64,000 nt of DNA, taken from contig CP138932.1 in assembly GCA_047125605.1 (NCBI GenBank), positions 1,922,001 to 1,986,000 of the forward strand, in the 5' to 3' direction. A model generated the notes under the pieces. That model searched no databases. It was given only the letters and a program-made list of their open reading frames with translations, and had not been told where the DNA came from. The DNA is from JAKVBK01 sp022447275 (GTDB taxonomy: Bacteria; Pseudomonadota; Alphaproteobacteria; Rhodobacterales; Rhodobacteraceae). This document shows, in pieces, positions 16,548 through 24,462 of this stretch. Position 1 is the first letter of the stretch; every line of letters starts with the position of its first letter. Both the position numbers and the translations under genes were made by a program.

Positions 16548-17873
16548 TTAGCCTTGTGTTTTAGAGAAACGTACTAGCAGCTGGTTGGCTTCGTTTTCAA
16601 TGTTCTTGAACGCGTCCTCCACAGAGGTCTCTCCGGTCAGAATGCGGCCATATTCACGGTTCATTACATCACGGATCTGAACATAGAAGCCCATACGGTA
16701 ACCGCGCGTATTTTCACCGGCCGGCAGCGACAGCTGCTGAATACCGACTTCTGCAGCGGGGGCTTCCTCGTAGTAGCCTTCGGACTTTGCAAGTTCATAG
16801 GCCGCTTCGGTGATCGGAACGTAGCCCGTTTCCTTGTGCCAGAACTTCTGCGTTTCCGCGGAGGTCAGGAAGTCGAAGAATTTGGCAGTTGCAGCGTTCT
16901 CTTCGCCGGACTTGCCAGCCATTGCGAACAAGGCTGCGCCACCGATAAATGTCTGCTTGGGTTCAGTTGTTACCGCTTCCCAGTAGGGCAGGAACGTAGC
17001 TGAGAACTCAAACGGCAGGCCTTTCTTGGCAAGACCACCGAAAGAACCAGACGAACCGAGCCAGATCGCGACTTTACCTTCTTCAAACGGCGTCTGGTTG
17101 TCACCCCAGCCGGTACCATACCAATTGAAGTATCCTGCTTCCTGCCACTCAGTCAGGGCAGTGAAATGCGCTTTAATCGCGTCATTGTTGACAAGGATTT
17201 CGGTGTCATTGCCATCATAGCCGTTGTCGTTCGTAGCGAACGGCAGGTTGTGGCGCGACATGAAGTTTTCGGTGAAAATCCAGGGCAGATGAGATTGTGC
17301 CAATGCAATGTAGCCAGCCTCCGCCAGCGCCGGAGCAGTCGTTTCGGCAAACTCCTCCCAAGTCTTAGGAGCGGTAACACCAGCTGCCTCGAGCGCATCT
17401 ACGTTGTAATACATAATCGGCGAGGAAGAGTTGAACGGCATCCCGATCATTTTTCCATCGCTGTCGGCATAGAAGTAACGCACGCCGGAGATGTAATCTT
17501 CGATATCGAAGGCAACACCGTTATCGGACAGCAAATCTTGAACTGGAACGGTCGCACCTTTGGCGCCAATCACAGTCGCGGCACCTGCATCGAACACTTG
17601 CAGAATGTCAGGCTGTTCGCCAGCGCGGAAGGCGGCAATACCAGCGGTGAGGGTTTCTTCATAAGTGCCCTTGAACACCGGCGTAAGGACCACTTCATCC
17701 TGGCTCGCGTTGAAATCTTCAGCGATCTGGTTGACCGTTTCGCCAAGCGCTCCTCCCATGGCATGCCAAAGGGTGATTTCAGTTTCGGCATAGGCCGCGC
17801 CTGTCATAGCAAGGGTCGCGGCGACGCTCGTCAAAGTGAGACGTGACATTCGGTTCTCCATAATTTTTTTCAT
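16548..17873 (-). CDS. ugpB: sn-glycerol-3-phosphate-type binding protein, UgpB-like
   Basis: About 441 residues, starting at MKKIMENRMSRLTLTSV after a GGGAGGAAGAA ribosome site. The signal peptide ends near AAYAETE. The mature start EITLWHAMGGALGETVNQIAEDFN and LTPVFKGTYEETLTAGIAAFRAG are characteristic of UgpB. NWYGTGWGDNQTPFEEGKVAIWLGSSG is the ligand-side region. The protein captures substrate in the periplasm for the UgpA/E/C-like permease downstream. A longer in-frame start at 17939 exists but places 22 unneeded residues ahead of the signal peptide. Confidence 0.9.
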   Translation of the reverse strand: MKKIMENRMSRLTLTSVAATLAMTGAAYAETEITLWHAMGGALGETVNQIAEDFNASQDEVVLTPVFKGTYEETLTAGIAAFRAGEQPDILQVFDAGAATVIGAKGATVPVQDLLSDNGVAFDIEDYISGVRYFYADSDGKMIGMPFNSSSPIMYYNVDALEAAGVTAPKTWEEFAETTAPALAEAGYIALAQSHLPWIFTENFMSRHNLPFATNDNGYDGNDTEILVNNDAIKAHFTALTEWQEAGYFNWYGTGWGDNQTPFEEGKVAIWLGSSGSFGGLAKKGLPFEFSATFLPYWEAVTTEPKQTFIGGAALFAMAGKSGEENAATAKFFDFLTSAETQKFWHKETGYVPITEAAYELAKSEGYYEEAPAAEVGIQQLSLPAGENTRGYRMGFYVQIRDVMNREYGRILTGETSVEDAFKNIENEANQLLVRFSKTQG

Positions 17874-18052
17874 TTCTTCCTCCCGGGCACCAAGGTTGAT
17901 GCCGGTGGTGTTAGCAAGTTTAGCGTTCAAGCTGATCATCCACCTGGTGGCCCAACCCTACCGCGAGGGCCGCATAATGCAAGATACAGCATTGCGCGAA
18001 AGTCATAATGCCATGTTATGCATAGATCGCAGAAGCAGACAGTTTGATTCCC

Positions 18053-18958
18053 ATGACACACCGCAAGACACCTCGGATTCGACAGCTTGAGGCCCTTATC
18101 GCCGTCATTGGTAACGGTTCCATGACATCTGCAGCCGCAGAATTGGGCGTCAGCCAACCGGCCATTAGCCGCCTGTTGGCTGACCTCAGCAAAGACTTGA
18201 ACTTCCAGCTTTTTGACAGACGCGATGGGCAACTTGTGCCCTCTCAGGAAGTGCGCCTTCTAGAGCCCGATATCCGACGTGTTCTTGAACTGATGCGCCA
18301 GATTTCAGATGTCAGTGCAGACATAAACAGAGGAAAAACAGGCCATATTCGGGTTGCCTGCCTGCCAGGTTTTGCAACAAGCCACCTGCCAGGCGTTGTG
18401 GCTGAATTCTTGCGTGAACGCCCCGGAGTCTCAATGACAATCGAACCAGATAGGCCAGAACGCATCCTCGAGTGGATGGTTACAGAGCAATACGATCTGG
18501 GAATCACCGACGGCTTCTTTGGTCATCCGGCCGTTGACCGGATTGACCTGAATGTCCGCACCGTTTGCATTTTCCCCACTGGGCACGTCTTAGAGAACTG
18601 CAAGGAAATCTGGCCATTGGACCTTGCAACGGAAAAGATCATCCACACGAAAAAGGACAGTGTATTTTTCCAAGAGCTGCAACGACGTTTTCAGGATGAG
18701 GGCATAGAACTGCAATCCTTTGTAGAGGCCCGGCAATTCACAGCTGCCTGCGAGTTGGTGTGCGAAGGGGTCGGCGTTGCCATTGTCAGCGAGATTGATG
18801 CAACGAAATATGCCGGCATGGGTCTTAGTTTTCGACCATTCCGGCCGAGCTTGCCACATAGGTTGTCCCTCGTCCGGCCCATTCACAAGAAACCATCGCT
18901 GATCACACTGCAATTCATGGAGCAGTTCGAAAGCAGCCTAAGCCCTTTCCTCGCATAG
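18053..18958 (+). CDS. LysR-family transcriptional regulator divergent from ugp operon
   Basis: About 301 residues. The winged HTH (about 10-65) is IRQLEALIAVIGNGSMTSAAAELGVSQPAISRLL, with a recognition helix typical of LysR. The C-terminal co-inducer domain begins GHIRVACLPGFATSHLPGVV. I use the ATG at 18053. A TTG three codons upstream is an alternative. It is transcribed away from ugpB across 179 bp, so control of the ugp genes is likely by position. The PhoB-type control known for E. coli ugp cannot be judged here. Confidence 0.88.
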   Translation: MTHRKTPRIRQLEALIAVIGNGSMTSAAAELGVSQPAISRLLADLSKDLNFQLFDRRDGQLVPSQEVRLLEPDIRRVLELMRQISDVSADINRGKTGHIRVACLPGFATSHLPGVVAEFLRERPGVSMTIEPDRPERILEWMVTEQYDLGITDGFFGHPAVDRIDLNVRTVCIFPTGHVLENCKEIWPLDLATEKIIHTKKDSVFFQELQRRFQDEGIELQSFVEARQFTAACELVCEGVGVAIVSEIDATKYAGMGLSFRPFRPSLPHRLSLVRPIHKKPSLITLQFMEQFESSLSPFLA

Positions 18959-19433
18959 CAGGCAGGGAAGTCGCGCTCTCAAGCCCCAAACAACTTGGTT
19001 GCACGCGCGCAAGCTGGGCCCATGTACCGCTTTTCGATCGTCGCGCGTCAATACTGGCGACAAAGTGCCACAAGGCGCAGTTGAAACCCTACGACGGACG
19101 CGCCAAGGGGCCGATGTCGGTGCAGAAGTCACTGGAGTCGAGGTGCCAACCCATCGAGGGCGCAACTCAGAACGCGCGCAGAAACGGCTGTGTCCCCTCG
19201 ATGCGACACACCATGAAAGCACTGAAATTATGTTTCTTTCTGCGCGGCAAGTAGCCACTCGCAGGCTGGAAACATTAGGATTCGACACAGGCCAGAACCG
19301 TCTTACTTCTTCACCGAAACATACGTATTTCCGATACAAAAAGTCAGATTTGACTCTTCTGACTAAAACGATAAGTCTTTGCCACATGCTGAACCCAACA
19401 GGGTTAAGCCCTGGGCTTGAGAGGACGGAAATC
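18959..19433. other. Intergenic region upstream of the iron-type operon
   Basis: 475 bp. An open frame runs through it into the imelysin gene but has no signal peptide and poor coding character, so I treat it as non-coding. The last 100 bp hold the likely promoter/operator (see 19342-19364) and the ribosome site GAGAGGACGG before ATG 19434. Confidence 0.5.
19342..19364. promoter_or_regulatory. Inverted repeat, candidate iron-regulator site
   Basis: Perfect arms AGTCAGA and TCTGACT with a 9-bp A/T-rich spacer, 70 bp upstream of the imelysin start and within an A+T-rich stretch. The position suits an operator. In alphaproteobacteria iron genes are usually run by RirA, Irr or Fur/Mur. I cannot match this element confidently to one of them. 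Confidence 0.5.
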
Positions 19434-20705
19434 ATGAAGAAAACAACAATCGCGACCTGTGCCGCGGCCCTTTGCGCTGCAACGGGTGCTTATGCAGGCG
19501 GCCATGCAAGCAAAGAAGCTGTGCTGGAGAACTATGCAAACATTGCAGCCGCCAACTACGAAGATAGCCTCAGTACTGCGCGCACGATGGCCGCGGCTGT
19601 TGATGCTCTGATCGCTGAGCCTTCTGCGGAGGCACTGGAAGCGGCGAAAAACGCATGGTTGGCTGCCCGTGTGCCGTACCAGCAAACCGAGGTGTTCCGC
19701 TTCGGCAACGCAATCGTCGATGACTGGGAAGGCAAAGTAAATGCGTGGCCGCTCGACGAAGGCCTGATCGACTATGTGGACGCGTCCTATGGGGGCCCAA
19801 CGGATGAGAACGCTGCCGCAGCCCTAAACGTGATCGCGAATGCAAGCTTCACGCTGTCCGGCGAAGAGGTTGACGCCTCCATTATCACCCCGGCTCTGCT
19901 GGAAGAAACTCTGCAGGAAGCAGACGGTGTTGAAGCAAACGTGGCCACCGGCTACCACGCGATCGAGTTTCTGCTGTGGGGTCAGGACCTGAACGGCACT
20001 GGCGCCGGCTCCGGCATGCGCCCATGGACGGATTACGCCCAGGGCGACGATTGCACAAATGGCAATTGTGACCGCCGCGCTGAGTATCTGAAGGCAGCGA
20101 CAGACCTGCTGATCTCTGACTTGGAATGGATCGTTGGCCAGTGGCAAGCCGATGGCGATGCGCGCAGCGCAGTCATGGCCGATGCTGACGCGGGTATTGC
20201 GGCGATGCTGACAGGCATGGGCTCGCTGTCCTACGGCGAAACCGCAGGTGAACGTATGCGCCTCGGCGTCATGCTGAACGACCCTGAGGAAGAGCATTCC
20301 TGCTTCGCCGATAACACGCACAATGACCATTTCTACAATGGCGTGGGCATCCAGTCGGTTTACCTGGGCGATTACACCCGCGTGAACGGTGAAGTGGTCT
20401 CTGGTCCGTCCCTGTCCGATCTGGTTGCTGCCGACAACGCAGAGCTGGACGCAGAGATGAAGAGCAAGCTGAGCGCCGCCGTTGCTGCGCTGGGCCGCAT
20501 CAAGACTGCCGCCGAGTCGGGCTTCACCTATGACATGATGCTCGAGCGCGGCAATGCCGACGGCGAGGCGCTGATCATGGGCGGCGTAAACGGCCTGGTG
20601 GACCAGACCCGTTCAATCGAGCGCGTCATTGCTGCACTGGGTGTCGACGGGATCGAAATCGAAGGCTCTGACAGCCTCGACAACCCCGACGCTGTCTTCC
20701 AGTAA
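19434..20705 (+). CDS. irpA: Imelysin (peptidase M75) family iron-related periplasmic protein
   Basis: 423 residues. The signal peptide MKKTTIATCAAALCAATGAYA is followed by GGHAS. The family motif GxHxxE appears as GYHAIEFLLWGQD. Also typical are WLAARVPYQQTEVFRFGNAIVDDWEG and a second-half EHSCFADNTHNDHFYN. Imelysin/IrpA proteins are periplasmic and linked to iron uptake, and peptidase activity is doubtful. It is first of four genes running the same way (imelysin, DUF1111, imelysin, DUF1513). I start it at the ATG carrying the signal peptide, not at the upstream frame beginning at 18999. Confidence 0.9.
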   Translation: MKKTTIATCAAALCAATGAYAGGHASKEAVLENYANIAAANYEDSLSTARTMAAAVDALIAEPSAEALEAAKNAWLAARVPYQQTEVFRFGNAIVDDWEGKVNAWPLDEGLIDYVDASYGGPTDENAAAALNVIANASFTLSGEEVDASIITPALLEETLQEADGVEANVATGYHAIEFLLWGQDLNGTGAGSGMRPWTDYAQGDDCTNGNCDRRAEYLKAATDLLISDLEWIVGQWQADGDARSAVMADADAGIAAMLTGMGSLSYGETAGERMRLGVMLNDPEEEHSCFADNTHNDHFYNGVGIQSVYLGDYTRVNGEVVSGPSLSDLVAADNAELDAEMKSKLSAAVAALGRIKTAAESGFTYDMMLERGNADGEALIMGGVNGLVDQTRSIERVIAALGVDGIEIEGSDSLDNPDAVFQ

Positions 20706-20713
20706 AACAGTCA

Positions 20714-20737
20714 GGCGCGGCACAGTGTTGCCGCGCC
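20714..20737 (+). terminator. Hairpin between imelysin and DUF1111 genes
   Basis: Perfect 9-bp stem GGCGCGGCA / TGCCGCGCC with a 6-nt loop, followed by TTTC only. It lies 8 bp past the imelysin stop and 30 bp before the next start. A partial terminator or mRNA stabiliser that leaves the first gene most expressed is likely. Confidence 0.55.
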
Positions 20738-20766
20738 TTTCGCTTCATCTTTGGCAACCAGAGTTC

Positions 20767-22284
20767 ATGATGATCCGCTTAGCCAACGTTGTGCTGCTTT
20801 CGATGGCACCCTCGCTAGCCCTGGCCGATACCCTGTTAGACCTCCACCTGAACACCGTTCCCAGAACGGAGGCTGAGGCCGCACGCATTGCCGCTGTTAC
20901 CGCATTAACGACCGATTTCAGCGCTCCCCAGAAATTTGAAAAGAAATCCGCAGGCGCCGCCACCGTACGCGCAAGCCGCACTGTGAGCGCTTTTTCTCAA
21001 GCATCCGCGAATATCAGCTTCGAAGATCAACTGACCTTCAAGGTCGGCAATGGCATGTTCAAGAAGCTTTGGGTGTCTTCGCCCGCGTCTACCCTCGCCA
21101 GCGACGGTCTGGGGCCGTTGTTCAACGCACGGTCGTGTCAGCGCTGCCACCTGAAAGATGGTCGCGGCCATCCGCCAGAAGGGCCGGGCGACAACGCAAT
21201 TTCGATGTTGCTACGGGTCTCAATTCCCGGCGACACTTCAGATGCCATCGCAGCGATCGAAGGCTATCTCGCGACGCTGCCCGAGCCGACATATGGCGAA
21301 CAGTTGCAAGACCACAGTGTTGCAGGGCAACCGGCGGAATACCGGCTGGAGGTCAATTACGCAGAGATCGAGGTCCCCCTATCTGGCGGCGAGGTCGCAT
21401 ATCTGCGCCGGCCCAGCTACACGACAGCCGATCTGGGCTATGGCCCGCTGCACCCTGACGCGATGCTCAGCCCGCGCGTCGCTCCTCAGATGATTGGCTT
21501 AGGCCTGCTCGAAGCGATCCCGGCTGCGGACATACTTGCTCTCGCCGATCCGGATGACGCGGACGGGGACGGAATTTCCGGCCGTCCAAACATCATATGG
21601 TCAGTGGAGTATGATCGTCCGATGCTGGGACGCTTCGGCCTGAAGGCCGGGGCTCCGACGATGCGACATCAAACAGCTGTTGCTTTTGCCGGAGACATCG
21701 GAATTTCCAGCCCTCTGTTTCAGGCCGCTTGGGGAGAGTGCACAGAAGCGCAGGTGTCGTGCCGCCAGGCCTCACATGGGGATGGGGACGACCGCGTTTT
21801 CGAGGTCGATGACCAAGGCCTCGACCTTGTGACATTCTACGGTCAGAATTTGGGTGTGCCAGAGCGCAGGGACGTTGGCGCACCTGACGTTTTGCGCGGC
21901 AAGGAACTGTTTTACACAACCGGATGCACCTCATGTCACCAGCCATCGTTTGTCACCCACCGGCTTGTTGATCAGCCAGAGCAGAGTTTTCAGCTGATCT
22001 GGCCCTATACCGACATGCTGTTACACGACATGGGCCCCGGCCTGGCAGACAACCGCCCCGAGGCGCGGGCCAATGGCCAAGAATGGCGCACCCCGCCCCT
22101 GTGGGGGATCGGTCTGACCGAACAGGTGTCCGGACATACTTACTTCCTGCATGATGGTCGTGCACGTTCGCTGCTTGAAGCTGTGCTGTGGCATGGCGGT
22201 GAAGCCCAACCCCAACGCGACGCAGTGGTGAAAATGGCACCGGAAGATCGCGCCGCCCTGATGACTTTCCTGGAGAGCCTCTGA
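20767..22284 (+). CDS. Di-heme cytochrome-c-like oxidoreductase (DUF1111)
   Basis: About 505 residues, starting at MMIRLANVVLLSMAPSLALA, a signal peptide. Two c-type heme sites are visible: RSCQRCHLKDGRGHPP in the first half and TTGCTSCHQPSFV in the second. The family (thiol oxidoreductase-like, DUF1111) resembles MauG-type di-heme proteins with a C-terminal YTDMLLHDMGPGLADN region. It is exported and matured in the periplasm. The stop is one base from the next start, so it is tightly coupled to the second imelysin. A redox step on periplasmic iron is plausible, but unproven. Confidence 0.9.
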   Translation: MMIRLANVVLLSMAPSLALADTLLDLHLNTVPRTEAEAARIAAVTALTTDFSAPQKFEKKSAGAATVRASRTVSAFSQASANISFEDQLTFKVGNGMFKKLWVSSPASTLASDGLGPLFNARSCQRCHLKDGRGHPPEGPGDNAISMLLRVSIPGDTSDAIAAIEGYLATLPEPTYGEQLQDHSVAGQPAEYRLEVNYAEIEVPLSGGEVAYLRRPSYTTADLGYGPLHPDAMLSPRVAPQMIGLGLLEAIPAADILALADPDDADGDGISGRPNIIWSVEYDRPMLGRFGLKAGAPTMRHQTAVAFAGDIGISSPLFQAAWGECTEAQVSCRQASHGDGDDRVFEVDDQGLDLVTFYGQNLGVPERRDVGAPDVLRGKELFYTTGCTSCHQPSFVTHRLVDQPEQSFQLIWPYTDMLLHDMGPGLADNRPEARANGQEWRTPPLWGIGLTEQVSGHTYFLHDGRARSLLEAVLWHGGEAQPQRDAVVKMAPEDRAALMTFLESL

Positions 22285-22285
22285 A

Positions 22286-23275
22286 ATGCGTTATGCCCTG
22301 GCACTTATCTGTTCGATGCTTGTGGCGCCTGCCAGCGCCGAAACGCCAAATGTTCGCAATATCATCGATAGCCATGTGCTGCCCGGTTACAGTGCACTTG
22401 CACAGACAACGGCGCAGTTGGCGGATGCCGCAGCCGAAGATTGCACGCCCACAAATGCCAAACTCGTTGCCGCCTACCATGACGCTTTCGACGCCTGGAT
22501 CGGGGTCAGCCACCTGCGCTTTGGACCATCTGAAGAAGATGACCGCGCCTTCGCGCTGGCCTTTTGGCCTGATCCACGTGGCTCAACGCCCAAAACCTTG
22601 GCGGGGCTGATCCGCAGTGAAGATCCGGTTGTCTCCAATCCAGCAGATTTTGCCACCGTTTCCGTTGCCGCGCGTGGCTTTTACGCCCTCGAGTTTTTGC
22701 TTTTTGACAGCCGCTTCACGTCGGACGCCTCGCCCTATCACTGCGCTTTGGTAAAGGCGGTGAGTGCCGACATCGCAGAGAACTCAGAGGCGATCTTGGC
22801 AGACTGGGAGGCAGGCTTTGCGGACCTGATGGCACAGGCCAATAATGACACCTACCGCACCCAGCGCGAAGCGGCTCAACAGCTGTTCACAGCCCTGACG
22901 ACCGGGCTCGAATTCACATCCAACATGCGTGTTGGGCGTCCCCTAGGCACATTTGATCGCCCCCGCCCGAACCGGGCAGAAGCCCGACGATCTGAGAGAT
23001 CATTGCGCAATATTGTCTTGTCTTTGACTGCCATCCGCGATCTGGCAATGCGCCTGTCAGATGACAACGCAGTCGTCGCGGCCGATTTTGACCGAGCGCT
23101 CGAGCGCGCAGAAGGCATCGATGATCCGATCTTTGCATCTGTTGCGGATCCAGCCGGCCGCTTCCGGGTGGAGGCCCTGCAAAACAGCGTGATCACCGCC
23201 TATAGAACGCTTCTGGAGGACATCGGGCCAGACCTGGGAATAACGGCCGGCTTTAACTCTCTGGATGGCGATTGA
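22286..23275 (+). CDS. Second imelysin-family protein, motif altered
   Basis: 329 residues with signal peptide MRYALALICSMLVAPASA. Overall imelysin-like: GYSALAQTTAQLADAA, DAFDAWIGVSHLRFG and AARGFYALEFLLFD. The family GxHxxE site reads GFYALE here. The histidine is replaced by tyrosine while the glutamate is kept, so metal binding may differ from the first imelysin. Shorter than its partner at 19434. It follows the DUF1111 gene with a one-base gap, and its stop overlaps the DUF1513 start (TGATG). Confidence 0.87.
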   Translation: MRYALALICSMLVAPASAETPNVRNIIDSHVLPGYSALAQTTAQLADAAAEDCTPTNAKLVAAYHDAFDAWIGVSHLRFGPSEEDDRAFALAFWPDPRGSTPKTLAGLIRSEDPVVSNPADFATVSVAARGFYALEFLLFDSRFTSDASPYHCALVKAVSADIAENSEAILADWEAGFADLMAQANNDTYRTQREAAQQLFTALTTGLEFTSNMRVGRPLGTFDRPRPNRAEARRSERSLRNIVLSLTAIRDLAMRLSDDNAVVAADFDRALERAEGIDDPIFASVADPAGRFRVEALQNSVITAYRTLLEDIGPDLGITAGFNSLDGD

Positions 23276-24336
23276 TGCAGAGCCGTCGCAGCGTTCTTGC
23301 CGGGCTTTTGGCCCTGGGTGCCGCGCCGAACGCAGGCTGGGCAGATGTGGGCGACCCAACCTTTGTATCGGCCGCGCGCACGCCTGACGGGTCTTTCAAG
23401 CTCTATGGGCTGACGCAGGCAGGCCAGATTGCGTTTGAATGCCCGTTGCCTGCGCGAGGACATGCGGCCGCCGCCCACCCGCTGCGCGCAGAAGCCGTTG
23501 CCTTCGCCCGCCGTCCGGGCACCTTTGCCCTTGTTCTTGACTGCCGCAGCGGCGCTGTCCGGGCCGAACTTGAAAGCCCAACGGGACGCCATTTTTACGG
23601 ACATGGCGCATTTTCTAGGGACGGCGCGCTGCTTTTCACCACAGAGAACGACGTCAACGCAGGCGAGGGCGTTGTCGGCGTCTGGGATGTTGCCAGAAAC
23701 TATCAACGGATTGGGGAGTTCTCCTCCGGGGGCGTCGGGCCGCATGACATCAAGCTGATGCCAGATGGCGAAACCCTTGTTGTCGCCAATGGGGGGATTG
23801 AAACCCACCCCGACACCGGGCGCACCAAACTGAACCTGCCCACCATGCGCTCATCGCTCAGCTATCTCAGCCTTGAGGGCGCGTTGCGCAGCAACATGAT
23901 CTTGCCAGAAGCCCATCAGCGGAATTCAATCCGCCACCTTGCAGTGTCTGCATCCGGAACAGTGGCGTTTGCCATGCAATGGCAGGGGGATCTTGCCCGA
24001 AACCTGCCACTTCTGGGCCTGCATGAACGCGCAACAGACGCCCCGCGATTGCTTGCGCCTGCCTCCGTGCGGACAATGGCAGGCTATCTTGGCAGCATTG
24101 CGATTTCGCCGTCTGGCAAGGATGTCGCCGTAACCAGTCCGCGGGTTAGCGCAGCTATGGTCTTCTCAGAAAACGGCGCGGTTACGCGTGTGGAAGAAAA
24201 CGATGTCTGCGGGATCGCAAGCCTTGGCGCGGGTTTCGTCATGACTTCTGGCACAGGTGTCGTGATGCCACCATCGGGCAAACGGGTTGGCCATGCCGTA
24301 AGTTGGGACAATCACCTGATCCGGATTGCGGGCTAG
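23275..24336 (+). CDS. DUF1513 periplasmic beta-propeller-like protein
   Basis: About 353 residues. The N-terminus MQSRRSVLAGLLALGAAPNAGWA is a twin-arginine-like signal (SRRSVLAG). Beyond it are DUF1513 repeats such as YGHGAFSRDGALLFTTENDV, GVGPHDIKLMPDGETLVVANGGI and NSIRHLAVSASGTVAFAMQWQGD. The family is of unknown function and regularly accompanies imelysin and DUF1111 genes. Last gene of the operon. It is convergent with the RTX-Hint gene, 126 bp away. Confidence 0.87.
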   Translation: MQSRRSVLAGLLALGAAPNAGWADVGDPTFVSAARTPDGSFKLYGLTQAGQIAFECPLPARGHAAAAHPLRAEAVAFARRPGTFALVLDCRSGAVRAELESPTGRHFYGHGAFSRDGALLFTTENDVNAGEGVVGVWDVARNYQRIGEFSSGGVGPHDIKLMPDGETLVVANGGIETHPDTGRTKLNLPTMRSSLSYLSLEGALRSNMILPEAHQRNSIRHLAVSASGTVAFAMQWQGDLARNLPLLGLHERATDAPRLLAPASVRTMAGYLGSIAISPSGKDVAVTSPRVSAAMVFSENGAVTRVEENDVCGIASLGAGFVMTSGTGVVMPPSGKRVGHAVSWDNHLIRIAG

Positions 24337-24462
24337 GGCGCCTGATCCGACGCGCCGGATTGGCGCTCGCATCAGGTCACTTTGCATGGGGCGTTTTGGC
24401 CTCCCCGTGTGCGCCTCGAACAAGACAGCCCGCGTTCGACGATTGGCGCCTTTGGGCCTTCC

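Noticed and set aside
18999..19433. 145-codon N-terminal extension of the first imelysin
   Set aside because: It would bury the signal peptide inside the protein. It has no coding character and covers the likely operator.
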